Of a stretch of DNA of 16,920 nt, positions 5,685 through 12,963 are shown in pieces. Position 1 is the first letter of the stretch. Every line of letters begins with the position of its first letter. The notes below the pieces were generated by a model, which did not search any database, was not told the DNA's origin, and saw only the letters and a list, made by a program, of their open reading frames with translations. This stretch comes from XYB2-FULL-45-11 sp964360375 (GTDB lineage: Bacteria; Patescibacteriota; Patescibacteriia; UBA9934; GWF2-40-263): positions 1 to 16,920 of the forward strand of contig CAYHWG010000019.1 of NCBI GenBank assembly GCA_964360375.1, read 5' to 3'. A program made the translations under genes and the position numbers.

Positions 5685-6944
5685 ATGTGGGATCCGTATG
5701 CAGAAGTTCAAGCAATCACACTTGAAAACGGGCTTACTATTTATTGCTTGCAATGGCCGAATCGAGAATTCGAGCAGGTTCATTTTCTGACTCATTCGGG
5801 ATCGAATCATGACCCTGAAGCGAAGCCTGGTATCGCGCATTTTGTCGAGCATGTGGTTTCTCGTAACGGAAAGGAAACGTTTAACGAAAAGGAAGCGTTT
5901 TTTCGTCCATTTGGTAGTCGTGTCGATTTTGGACGCACAGGAGCTGCATCATCAAAGTACAGCTTTATGTTACCAATCGATCCAATCGTTTTCGCTCGCG
6001 CTCTCGATCAATTTGGTCACATGCTTCTTGGGGCGACGCTCGAACATGATATTGAATCTGAACGAGCAATTATCCTCGCGGAATTTCGTCGTAAATTTCC
6101 TTCAGAAAGAAGTTGGCTCGATTCTCGTGAGGAATTCGCGCTGCTCACACGTAATGGAACTCTTGCCAGGATGACAATGAATCTTGGAACGCCAGATTCC
6201 ATTCAAGCGATCACACAAGCAGACCTTCAAGCTTTCTACGACGCGCATTATACCCCGGCCAACATGAGTGTTGTTTGTGTGGGTGGAATGTCCGTCTTCG
6301 AAATCACCGCTCTTTTTGAAACGAGTCCATTTACACAATGGATTCCCGGTACGCGAACGCCTCTTCCAAAGATTCAGGAGCAAGTTGGAAAGTACACAGA
6401 GCGTCGGAAAGAAGTTTCTTCAAAAGAACGAAATCCGAATACTAACAGAACAGCTTGCAAGTTCATAACGAAAGTACTGATTCCAGGAACGATTCATCCT
6501 GATGTTGTTGGTCATACATCATCCCTCCTTGGAAAAAAAATCACACGAGAGCTTAGAGAGATTCGCGGGTGGGTCTATGATGTGGATGTTTCTTTTCTTA
6601 ACATACAGGGTACGTACTATGTATTGACGATTCTTTGTGACGGAGTTGATCCATCCGTGGTCGATCAGGTCAAAGATCTGATCGATGTGACGATAGGTTC
6701 GTTACATCAATCCGAGACGGAATTTCACGAAATGCGTCAATCAATTCGTGCGGGTCATATGTACTTTGATCCAACAATTGACGGAATTGCCGACGGGATC
6801 ATAACGGATCTTGTGACATATCAACGCATACAAACCATCGCTGAGCGACGTGCAGCGTTTGAAGCAGTCTCATTTCAAGAATTACTGAATCTTCTGCCGC
6901 TTCTTGCAACGGATAATCGGTGGACGTGTATTACCCGTCCCTAA
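5685..6944 (+). CDS. M16 family zinc metallopeptidase (pitrilysin/MPP-like)
   Basis: The 419-aa protein carries the inverted zinc motif H-F-V-E-H (His52, Glu55, His56) in the context G-I-A-H-F-V-E-H. A third ligand is Glu133 in A-I-I-L-A-E-F, 77 residues after His56 as in pitrilysin. The second half contains the R-E-I-R-G-W-V-Y segment, the family's conserved Arg/Tyr region. Length fits a single-unit bacterial M16B peptidase; there is no signal peptide, so it is probably cytosolic, degrading or processing peptides, perhaps as a dimer. The partner usually encoded next door is absent. ATG 5685 is fixed by AAGGAGA with 7 nt spacing. It is monocistronic with its own terminator. Confidence 0.93.
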   Translation: MWDPYAEVQAITLENGLTIYCLQWPNREFEQVHFLTHSGSNHDPEAKPGIAHFVEHVVSRNGKETFNEKEAFFRPFGSRVDFGRTGAASSKYSFMLPIDPIVFARALDQFGHMLLGATLEHDIESERAIILAEFRRKFPSERSWLDSREEFALLTRNGTLARMTMNLGTPDSIQAITQADLQAFYDAHYTPANMSVVCVGGMSVFEITALFETSPFTQWIPGTRTPLPKIQEQVGKYTERRKEVSSKERNPNTNRTACKFITKVLIPGTIHPDVVGHTSSLLGKKITRELREIRGWVYDVDVSFLNIQGTYYVLTILCDGVDPSVVDQVKDLIDVTIGSLHQSETEFHEMRQSIRAGHMYFDPTIDGIADGIITDLVTYQRIQTIAERRAAFEAVSFQELLNLLPLLATDNRWTCITRP

Positions 6945-6949
6945 CCTCA

Positions 6950-6975
6950 CAACCGCCTCAAAACGGTTGTTTTTT
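6950..6975 (+). terminator. Rho-independent terminator of the M16 peptidase gene
   Basis: Stem CAACCG (6950-6955) with CGGTTG (6964-6969), then six T. It follows the stop by 5 nt. Confidence 0.9.
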
Positions 6976-7197
6976 ATTTTTTCCTCGATGCGTTGGTTTC
7001 AGACTGTGGTAATAAGAGCAAAGCAATCGTAGATTTTCTAGTCGATTATCTCGAGGATTACCATTAAGATCATTCAACTCGAGAGGTGTCTGCTATTTTT
7101 TAAGATTTTTGACCAGCCACATATCGATGAGCAGAAATCTTTGTTACAATACCTTCAAAGCTGATTGAAATGGAATTAATTTTTTGTGAACGATTTT
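6958..7197 (-). pseudogene. Decayed HNH endonuclease (C-terminal remnant)
   Basis: The intergenic space translates on the minus strand, from 7092 to the stop at 6958-6960, into 44 residues that match the HNH nuclease C-terminus. They show P-L-E-L-N-D-L-N-G-N, D-N-R-L-E-N-L-R-L-L-C and T-H-R-G-K-N-K-K. The expected L-D-H-I-N-G has become N-D-L-N-G, so the catalytic His is lost, and C-P-N-C-H has become C-S-Y-Y-H, so a zinc Cys is lost. The same frame continues upstream with H-K-K-L-I-P-F and D-M-W-L-V-K-N-L-K-K but is cut by stops at 7093-7095 and about 7140. No start or RBS is visible. The end overlaps the M16 terminator and the start abuts cca. A dead homing- or restriction-type nuclease is the best reading. 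Confidence 0.6.
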
Positions 7198-7199
7198 TT

Positions 7200-8864
7200 A
7201 TGTCTGAACATGCGAAAAGTCCCTATCAAGACATTCATACAGAACGGCACAGACGCCCATTGCATGAATTATCCAAGGATCGATTGCCAAAAGAACAAGA
7301 AAACACAAAAGACTTTCGTGTGTTTAAAGGCCATTCAAGAGAGGACTATGGAAATCGGGTTGAGGTGTTGCAAGGTCGTGAAGGAAGAGAGATGTTTGAA
7401 CGTGTGTGTGTGATTGCAGAAGCGGTCAAAGCAAAAGGTGGTCGCGCGTTGCTTGTTGGCGGAGCTGTTCGTGATGAAGTGCTTGGTTTATCGAGTAAGG
7501 ATTTTGATGTAGAAGTGTACGGGATACAGCCAGATGATCTTGAACAATTAGTACAGTCATTTGGGAAAGTGGATTCGGTTGGGAAAGCGTTTGGAATTTT
7601 AAAAATGACGGATGGAAAAATGGATATCGATGTGTCTATTCCGCGTCGAGATTCAAAAGTGCATGAAGGTCACCGTGGGTTTCAAGTAGACACAGACCCA
7701 AACATGACGATTCGTGAAGCAGGACAACGAAGAGATTTTACATTTAACGCCCTATCAAAAGATCCGCTCACGGGGGAAATTTTTGATCCGTTTAATGGTG
7801 TGGAAGATTTACGTACGCGCACATTGCGCGTGACAGACACAGAACTCTTTAAAGATGATCCATTGCGCGTGATGCGAGCGTGTCAATTCATTGGTCGTTT
7901 TGGATTGAAAACAGATCCGGATTCTTTGCGTCTTATGCAAAGTATGGTTGAGACGCTTCGTGAACTGCCAAAAGAACGCATGCAGGAAGAGTGGACAAAA
8001 TTGTTGTTAAAATCTGAACGTCCATCTCTTGCCCTGCAAGCGATGAGAGACATTGGTGTTGTTGAGGCACTCTATCCAGAGCTTTCTGCGATGGAAAATG
8101 TTTCGCAAGAATTCGAATGGCATCCGGAAGGAGATGTGTGGGTCCATACACTTATGGTCGTTGATGCCGCACGTGAAGTGTGTCGATCTGAACGATTAGA
8201 AAAAGATTCCGCACAAGTGATTTTGTTTGCTGCGCTTTGTCATGATCTTGGAAAACCGATGACAACAGTTTATGTAGATGGTCGTTTGCGTTCGCAAGGA
8301 CATGAACCAGCAGGAGAAAAACCCACGCGGGATTTTTTAGAAAAAATTGGAGCTCCGAAATTATTGATCGAAAAAGTAATCCCTCTTGTTCGTGAACATT
8401 TATGGCCAGGAACCATGTATCGAAAATTTTTAAAAAAAGAAGAAGTATCAGACGGGGCTTTTCGACGTTTAGCAAAACGTATTCATCCCGCAACAATTGC
8501 AGAATTGACGTATGTCGCAACGGCGGATCATGAAGGACGCGGTCCGTTTCTTGATCCAACGCATAAGGATCAATTTTTGCTCCCAGATGCGGATGTTGCG
8601 GGAGATTGGGTTCGTATGCAGGCACAACGTCTCGGCGTGGAGAAAGAAATGCCAAAACCTATTTTGCAAGGAAGAGATTTAATCGCGCTTGGTTTGAAGC
8701 CTGGAATGGAGTTTGGAAAAATCATTGCGCTTTCGGATACATTACGCGATGATTTAAATTGGACGCGAGAAACTGTTTTGGATGCGATTGGAGATAAAAA
8801 AACAGCAAAAGAAATGTTGGAAATTTTACAAAGAATACGAGAAACACAAAAAGACTCTCGATAA
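7200..8864 (+). CDS. cca: CCA tRNA nucleotidyltransferase / poly(A) polymerase family with HD domain
   Basis: Class II nucleotidyltransferase that builds or repairs the tRNA 3' CCA. Counting from ATG 7200 (554 aa): signature G-G-A-V-R-D at 87-92, metal-binding D-F-D at 101-103, template-region R-R-D-F-T-F-N-A-L from 177, the D-P-L-R-V-M-R-A head motif, and an HD phosphohydrolase domain with H-D-L-G-K-P at 348-353. The first ~65 residues are a charged extension not typical of the family. ATG 7170, in frame and 10 codons upstream, is an equally SD-less alternative. A TACAAT at 7145-7150 could be the -10. Since both complete tRNAs here encode CCA, its role may be mainly repair, quality control, or service to CCA-less tRNAs elsewhere. 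It ends inside a terminator loop. Confidence 0.93.
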   Translation: MSEHAKSPYQDIHTERHRRPLHELSKDRLPKEQENTKDFRVFKGHSREDYGNRVEVLQGREGREMFERVCVIAEAVKAKGGRALLVGGAVRDEVLGLSSKDFDVEVYGIQPDDLEQLVQSFGKVDSVGKAFGILKMTDGKMDIDVSIPRRDSKVHEGHRGFQVDTDPNMTIREAGQRRDFTFNALSKDPLTGEIFDPFNGVEDLRTRTLRVTDTELFKDDPLRVMRACQFIGRFGLKTDPDSLRLMQSMVETLRELPKERMQEEWTKLLLKSERPSLALQAMRDIGVVEALYPELSAMENVSQEFEWHPEGDVWVHTLMVVDAAREVCRSERLEKDSAQVILFAALCHDLGKPMTTVYVDGRLRSQGHEPAGEKPTRDFLEKIGAPKLLIEKVIPLVREHLWPGTMYRKFLKKEEVSDGAFRRLAKRIHPATIAELTYVATADHEGRGPFLDPTHKDQFLLPDADVAGDWVRMQAQRLGVEKEMPKPILQGRDLIALGLKPGMEFGKIIALSDTLRDDLNWTRETVLDAIGDKKTAKEMLEILQRIRETQKDSR

Positions 8865-8880
8865 AAACGAGAGTCTTTTT
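8848..8880. terminator. Bidirectional terminator between cca and the Lys-rich secreted protein
   Basis: Perfect 13-bp arms AAAAAGACTCTCG (8848-8860) and CGAGAGTCTTTTT (8868-8880). The cca stop codon (8862-8864) is in the loop. It also serves the convergent minus-strand gene that ends at 8883. Confidence 0.95.
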
Positions 8881-8882
8881 GT

Positions 8883-9200
8883 TTATTTTTTGGGAATGAT
8901 TTTTTTGACAGGAATTTTCTTCTTGAGCTGTTTTGATTGTTTCGTTGCGGCGATACGTTGTTTTGCTTTGAGTTTTTTTTCAAACGCTTTATTGTTGTGC
9001 TCTTTGTTTAATTTAGCCGTAACAGCCTTTGCTTCTGCGGGTGAAAGAAGAGTTGTGTCTTTTATTTTTTTTGTGGGAATCGTTTTTGGTGTTGATGACG
9101 CGGCGTCTGTTATCTCTTGTGTTGCTGCTAATGCCGTGAGGGGAATACAGACACTTAAAAGAAAAAAAATAAAAAGAGTGGAGAGGGTAATTTTTTTCAT
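8883..9200 (-). CDS. Small secreted Lys/Ala-rich protein, unknown function
   Basis: This 105-aa protein begins with a classic signal peptide: M-K-K, a hydrophobic core to about residue 23, then A-L-A-A-T-Q as a signal peptidase I site (cleavage near residue 25). The mature part is about 80 aa, highly basic and low in complexity (repeated K-K-I, P-T-K-K, A-K-Q blocks), probably helical or disordered and exported. I do not recognise a family. Such basic secreted peptides may bind cell wall, nucleic acid or a host surface; none is shown. There is no clear SD. It is preceded by the tRNA-Gly unit and that unit's terminator. Confidence 0.75.
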   Translation of the reverse strand: MKKITLSTLFIFFLLSVCIPLTALAATQEITDAASSTPKTIPTKKIKDTTLLSPAEAKAVTAKLNKEHNNKAFEKKLKAKQRIAATKQSKQLKKKIPVKKIIPKK

Positions 9201-9249
9201 AAAATAGGTACAGACCAGTCTAATCCAAAAATGGGAAAAAAGCTAGGAT

Positions 9250-9281
9250 CAAAAAACCTCCAGAAAGACTGAAGGTTTTTT
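9250..9281 (-). terminator. Terminator of tRNA-Gly(GCC)
   Basis: On the minus strand, AAAAAACCTTCAG pairs with CTGGAGGTTTTTT (9269-9281 with 9251-9263), one mismatch, followed by T. It begins 2 nt after the tRNA CCA. Confidence 0.85.
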
Positions 9282-9282
9282 G

Positions 9283-9357
9283 TGGAGCGGGAAACGAGAT
9301 TCGAACTCGCGGCCTTCTCCTTGGCAAGGAGAAGCTCTACCCCTGAGCTATTCCCGC
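9283..9357 (-). tRNA. tRNA-Gly (anticodon GCC)
   Basis: Minus-strand cloverleaf: acceptor GCGGGAA (from 9357) with TTCCCGC, D arm GCTC..GAGC, anticodon arm TCTCC-TTGCCAA-GGAGA giving GCC, T arm CGCGAG-TTCGAAT-CTCG, discriminator T (9286) and encoded CCA (9283-9285). Confidence 0.96.
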
Positions 9358-9374
9358 GAATAACTGTTTGGAAC

Positions 9375-9403
9375 ATCTTAAAAGAGATCGTAAGATGCGT
9401 CAA
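9375..9403 (-). promoter_or_regulatory. Predicted promoter of tRNA-Gly
   Basis: On the minus strand, TTGACG (9398-9403), 17 nt, TAAGAT (9375-9380). The tRNA 5' end is 18 nt downstream of the -10. Confidence 0.7.
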
Positions 9404-9419
9404 CGGAACGGAAATAACG

Positions 9420-9446
9420 AAAGACTCGCTTTTTGAGCGAGTCTTT
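9420..9446 (-). terminator. Terminator of the coiled-coil protein gene
   Basis: Perfect 11-bp arms AAAGACTCGCT (9420-9430) and AGCGAGTCTTT (9436-9446) with a 5-nt loop, 4 nt beyond the stop codon. The T tract on the minus strand is only moderate. Confidence 0.75.
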
Positions 9447-9449
9447 CTT

Positions 9450-9785
9450 TTAAGCAATTCCAAATCCTTGTTTCATAAGCGACTCAAGTTTATCTAAACG
9501 ATCAAATCCCGGTTTCATAATATTTTCCATGTTGTCGAATCGTTCGTTAACTACATCAAATCTGTCATTGACTCTGTCGAATTCATTTTTTGTCATGATC
9601 GCAAAATCTGTAACGGTATTTTTAAGTTCCAGAAATTGGTTATCGTGTCGATCAAGACGAACTTCAATGACATCAAATCGTTGATTTGTACGAAATTCCA
9701 TGCGCTCTGATCGGCGATCCATAACTCCAAATTGATGATCGACGCGTTCAAAACGTTGTTCATTTGTGAGAGTATTTTTCTCCAT
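9450..9785 (-). CDS. Coiled-coil protein with R-F-D-x-V heptads
   Basis: The 111-aa protein is almost entirely heptad-patterned: R-F-E-R-V-D, R-F-D-V-I-E, E-F-D-R-V-N-D-R-F-D-V-V-N-E-R-F-D and G-F-D-R-L-D-K-L-E follow each other at 7-residue spacing. It should form a long parallel coiled coil, probably oligomeric. It has no signal peptide or membrane helix. Similar repetitive coiled-coil orphans are frequent in Patescibacteria (general knowledge), with unknown role. ATG 9785 has no SD, but an extended -10 promoter lies just upstream, making a near-leaderless mRNA likely. It is preceded by the 73-aa orphan, whose last codons overlap this promoter. Confidence 0.85.
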   Translation of the reverse strand: MEKNTLTNEQRFERVDHQFGVMDRRSERMEFRTNQRFDVIEVRLDRHDNQFLELKNTVTDFAIMTKNEFDRVNDRFDVVNERFDNMENIMKPGFDRLDKLESLMKQGFGIA

Positions 9786-9796
9786 AAGATGGATGA

Positions 9797-9824
9797 ATTA
9801 TATCACGTCATGACAACTTGTGAA
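9797..9824 (-). promoter_or_regulatory. Predicted extended -10 promoter of the coiled-coil gene
   Basis: On the minus strand, TTCACA (9819-9824), 16 nt, TATAAT (9797-9802), with TG one base before the hexamer. Expected transcription start is about 5 nt before ATG 9785. Confidence 0.65.
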
Positions 9825-10024
9825 CCCCCTCTTTTTTCTGAAGCTTTTTTGAATGCCCACGCGGCTCCAGATTTACTTCCTGAGGCGTATTCTGCCTTAC
9901 AGAGTCCAAACATTGTTTCGCGAAATTTTTCCGCTTGAACGGGATCTAGATCAAATTGTTCTGCAAGTTCTGTCAACTTTCCTGTAAGTTGGCTATACCA
10001 TGGTTTTGTTTGAGTATCGGACAT
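9803..10024 (-). CDS. Small orphan protein of 73 aa
   Basis: An unrecognised small soluble protein, M-S-D-T-Q-T-K-P-W at the N-terminus, followed by an amphipathic helical region (L-T-E-L-A-E-Q-F-D-L-D, then A-E-K-F-R-E-T-M-F-G-L-C-K) and a Gly/Ala/Lys C-terminal part (S-K-S-G-A-A-W-A-F-K-K-A). The regular composition and sharp start and stop favour a real gene. No SD precedes ATG 10024; its 5' end overlaps by 32 nt a 54-codon frame that starts inside the lamin-tail gene, so it could be translated by coupling. The stop lies within the promoter of the coiled-coil gene. Confidence 0.65.
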   Translation of the reverse strand: MSDTQTKPWYSQLTGKLTELAEQFDLDPVQAEKFRETMFGLCKAEYASGSKSGAAWAFKKASEKRGGSQVVMT

Positions 10025-10157
10025 ACGTAGGTTTGGTTAAAAGTTCGAGTAAATATTCGCCAAGAAGTGTTGAAACTGTCGAGGAGACGCCATACATGTA
10101 GGCGCGTGCTTCGAGATGTTTTTTAAGTTCGAGGATGGAAAGTGGTTTTTCGGACAT
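9993..10157 (-). CDS. Possible overlapping small gene (54 aa)
   Basis: A short frame begins at ATG 10157 with M-S-E-K-P-L-S-I-L-E-L-K-K-H-L-E and ends at TAG 9993-9995. It overlaps the 3' end of the lamin-tail gene by 35 nt and the 73-aa gene by 32 nt, filling the otherwise empty 98-nt space between them. The product would be helical and moderately hydrophobic. There is no SD on the minus strand. It fits a chain of translationally coupled genes, but chance cannot be excluded. Confidence 0.4.
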   Translation of the reverse strand: MSEKPLSILELKKHLEARAYMYGVSSTVSTLLGEYLLELLTKPTYVRYSNKTMV

Positions 10158-12774
10158 AGGAGGATTTAAGTGAATGGAAAGAGGAACGAAGTTTTAAACC
10201 GACATAAGCAAGCGACGCAAGAAGCATGAGGACGATTGCGATCGTTTGTTTTGGAGTCATTGCATTGAGTGAAAAATTTTTTGGAGCGATCAAATCAGTT
10301 TTTTCTTTTGGTATAGATTCGATATCTTTTGCGGTGCGTGTTTTAAGAACAGAACCGGATTTAGTACTTGAAAGAATTCCGTTGATTTTTAGCTGTGATC
10401 CACGTGTAGGTGGAGGAGAATTTTTTGGTAGATCAACCGTCCACCGTATTCCGTCAACATCAACAGATGCTTGTTTGCCGGTTGTTGAGAGGAGTGTTCC
10501 CGCAATCGTGATGAGCGATCCGAGCGATGTGTTTTTTTCGATCACCGCATTTTCAGACGGCTCAACTTCTGTAATGGTGGAACCGACCGTGAGGGAATGC
10601 GTGTTTGCGACTTTGATTCGGGTTTCTCCATTCGACATCGCAAGCGTTCCTGTTACGGTTATTTCTTGTCCGCTTTTTAACGAGGGATAGATGCAATCTT
10701 TTTTAAAGATTTGCACACCACCTGTATCGTCTTGGATGTAAATGGTTTGAGAGGTAAAGACATCCGGAAGAACCGTGACAAATCCTCGGACCGTTACACG
10801 TGATCCTGTACGTTTATTTTTCGCATCCGAAATGGTTAGGATACGAGCGGAAACGGCCCGGTTGGTGGTTGTGTGCGGAGCAATCGTTGTAACTGTTTTT
10901 GTTCCGACCGGATCGCTTGCATGAGTCGATTCGTTGTTTTGCGAAGCGCGGTTTTGTTCATTTGGCGTAGGAATTCCCGATGAAGTCCAAATTCCGTCGA
11001 TGGTTGCGAGAGAGAAATTCGGTTTTGTTTTTTCATATGTGTGTGAGTCTGCAATCGACGCGTCGGGCGCAATAAGCGTGACGGTGTCGCCATCATTGTT
11101 AAGAGTCAAATGTGATTGCGGCCGCATGACCGCAAGAAATGTGTGCGGATTCATCGTCGCTGTTTTCGGAAACGTAAATCGATTGCCGCTTGCATCCGTG
11201 ATCGACCAACTTTCAAGAGAGACTATTTCATCTCCATCATTTTTGATCTCGATGAATTCATCAGTTGCATCATTACCTCCCGTGTTTGGATATAATTCAG
11301 AAAGACGAATCGTGTGCGAAATCGAAATGGGTGTTGTGATGACTGGTTGTTTTTGTGGATCTTGTTTTATTGTTGTTGAGGCAGATGTTTGCTCTTGTGA
11401 AGTTTGTTTCGGCACCATCGGCGTTGCATTCGTATTTGTCGCGATGATAGAAATCTCCGCATCCGAACTCGGTGTCGGTTTATTTGTTTGTCCTGTTGAA
11501 TCTGTACCGAGAATCTTGACCTGTTTTTGCGTCGAAATGTTTTCTGAATTTTTTGTTGGTGTTGTGGTGATCAAAAGTGTGTGTTTGTCGATGCGTATCA
11601 ATGATTCGCCCATGTCAGGAACGAGTCCGAGATCTGCGTTGTATTGAACCGCATCTACAATCACCCCGTCTGCATCTTTGATCACGAGGGTGTCTCCATC
11701 GTTGTTTAATTTTCCTTTTGGATTTTCGATCACGAGAAATGATCCTGGTGGAATGGTTCCGTTTGGAAATAATGTCATTCCTCCACTTGCGTCCGTGAGA
11801 CTCCATCCATTTGTTGTGATACTTACAGAAGAGATGTTTTCAATCTCAACCCATTCAGATTCTCCATTGAGAGGACGTGTATACAATTCATGGATACGAA
11901 GGGTTCCGGATGTGTTTGTTGTTGATGTGATGGCGATCGATGTGGATGTTGATGACGCTGTCGTCATGAGAGGAGATGTTGATTCGGTTGTTGTTGCGTT
12001 TGATTGTTCTGTCACTATCGGATTTGTCACGAGAAGTTGATCATTCACAATCGCTGGTTCCTGTGAAATATCTGTTGTTGTTTCTGATACAACAATGTCT
12101 GTGCATACAGATTCCGGTTCTGATGTTGTGATGGTGTCAGGTATTTTCATGACATCGATTTCTTTTTGTAAAAAAGCATTAAGCGTTCCCGGTGTTCCGT
12201 GGTCGGATACTTCGTCTTTGAATCCGAGCGAGACATCTGCGTCCGCCCAAGATTCTTTTGAATGTCCATCTAATAACGACCCTCGTCGTTCCATTGTTCG
12301 GAATCGTCCATCATCAGCTCCTCGAGCGCTGAGAGATCCTCCCGTGAAAGGATTTCCTCCGTCGCCGGCGGAATCGACCAACGTGCTATCGTTTTTGTAA
12401 ATCGTGATGCTAAGTTTGTCATTTGGGAGCGAGACAGAAGGGGAGATGAATTGGGAATGTGCGGCACGTGCAGAATTTTTATGTGTGTGGTCATAGTTTG
12501 CAATTAAGAATGTTGCGTAGGGCGCGATGATGCTTTCGGTTGGAAGAGTGAGTGTTGAACTTGCAGCTCCGACGATTTGCCACCCCGTCATATCAATCGG
12601 TTCTGAGGTCATGTTTGTAAGTTCTAGCCATTCATCTGCAGTCGACATGGTCGAACCTGCCCAGGCGATTTCCGAAATAATGACACGTGGTTCGATTTGT
12701 GCGCGTAACGGCGAAGGAGTACTCACAACGAACATTGAAAGGGCAACAAAAAGAATAGAAAATTTTTGTTTCAT
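10123..12774 (-). CDS. Secreted, membrane-anchored protein with three lamin-tail domains and OB folds
   Basis: The 883-aa protein starts at ATG 12774 with a signal peptide (hydrophobic core, cleavage near A-Q at 25/26); a TTG 21 codons upstream is the alternative. Three lamin-tail domains (LTD, PF00932) follow, each with a [IV]-x-x-[SH]-E-[IL] opening and D/E-W-[LV]-E-[LI]-x-N or E-F-I-E-I-K-N strand: about 30-130, 287-385 and 485-600. They are joined by Thr/Ser-rich linkers. After these come two OB-fold-like domains at about 641-740 and 745-820, with V-T-V-R-G-F-V and I-T-I-A-G-T-L openings as in nucleic-acid-binding exported proteins. A transmembrane helix lies near 838-857 and is followed by a basic cytoplasmic tail. 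It is probably a cell-surface protein that could bind DNA or a partner cell. No SD is seen. Confidence 0.87.
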   Translation of the reverse strand: MKQKFSILFVALSMFVVSTPSPLRAQIEPRVIISEIAWAGSTMSTADEWLELTNMTSEPIDMTGWQIVGAASSTLTLPTESIIAPYATFLIANYDHTHKNSARAAHSQFISPSVSLPNDKLSITIYKNDSTLVDSAGDGGNPFTGGSLSARGADDGRFRTMERRGSLLDGHSKESWADADVSLGFKDEVSDHGTPGTLNAFLQKEIDVMKIPDTITTSEPESVCTDIVVSETTTDISQEPAIVNDQLLVTNPIVTEQSNATTTESTSPLMTTASSTSTSIAITSTTNTSGTLRIHELYTRPLNGESEWVEIENISSVSITTNGWSLTDASGGMTLFPNGTIPPGSFLVIENPKGKLNNDGDTLVIKDADGVIVDAVQYNADLGLVPDMGESLIRIDKHTLLITTTPTKNSENISTQKQVKILGTDSTGQTNKPTPSSDAEISIIATNTNATPMVPKQTSQEQTSASTTIKQDPQKQPVITTPISISHTIRLSELYPNTGGNDATDEFIEIKNDGDEIVSLESWSITDASGNRFTFPKTATMNPHTFLAVMRPQSHLTLNNDGDTVTLIAPDASIADSHTYEKTKPNFSLATIDGIWTSSGIPTPNEQNRASQNNESTHASDPVGTKTVTTIAPHTTTNRAVSARILTISDAKNKRTGSRVTVRGFVTVLPDVFTSQTIYIQDDTGGVQIFKKDCIYPSLKSGQEITVTGTLAMSNGETRIKVANTHSLTVGSTITEVEPSENAVIEKNTSLGSLITIAGTLLSTTGKQASVDVDGIRWTVDLPKNSPPPTRGSQLKINGILSSTKSGSVLKTRTAKDIESIPKEKTDLIAPKNFSLNAMTPKQTIAIVLMLLASLAYVGLKLRSSFHSLKSSYVRKTTFHPRT

Positions 12775-12840
12775 AAATATATGTGTAGAGGCTTGTCTAT
12801 TTGGTGAATAATTTCCCGGAAAAAAGATCGTGATCAACGA

Positions 12841-12862
12841 TGTTTATGTTGAGACATAAACA
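12841..12862. repeat. Perfect inverted repeat upstream of the lamin-tail gene
   Basis: Arms TGTTTATGT (12841-12849) and ACATAAACA (12854-12862) around TGAG. It lies 66 nt before ATG 12774, directly next to a separate terminator, and could be an operator or part of a tandem hairpin. Confidence 0.5.
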
Positions 12863-12903
12863 AATAAGAACTCCCAACCAATCGAGGTAGGGAGTTCTTA
12901 TTT
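12862..12903 (-). terminator. Long hairpin terminator downstream of the split-barrel gene
   Basis: Perfect 14-bp arms AAATAAGAACTCCC (12862-12875) and GGGAGTTCTTATTT (12890-12903) with a 14-nt loop. It lies 60 nt past the stop at 12964 and is symmetrical enough to act on both strands. Confidence 0.75.
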
Positions 12904-12963
12904 CTTGTATCTTCATTTCATCAAAAAATTTTGTGTTTGTCAATGGGGACTGTGTGGATATTT

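Noticed and set aside
8152..8655. A 167-codon minus-strand frame inside cca
   Set aside because: Antisense to the conserved HD-domain region; no start signals.
10158..10180. AGGAGG on the plus strand at 10158 with a following GTG as a gene start
   Set aside because: The frame stops after about 20 codons inside the sense-strand lamin-tail gene; a chance match.
10226..10690. Open frames on the plus strand opposite the lamin-tail gene (also 10934-11647, 11678-12040)
   Set aside because: Antisense shadows of a well-supported coding region with biased codons; no RBS and no recognisable domain.
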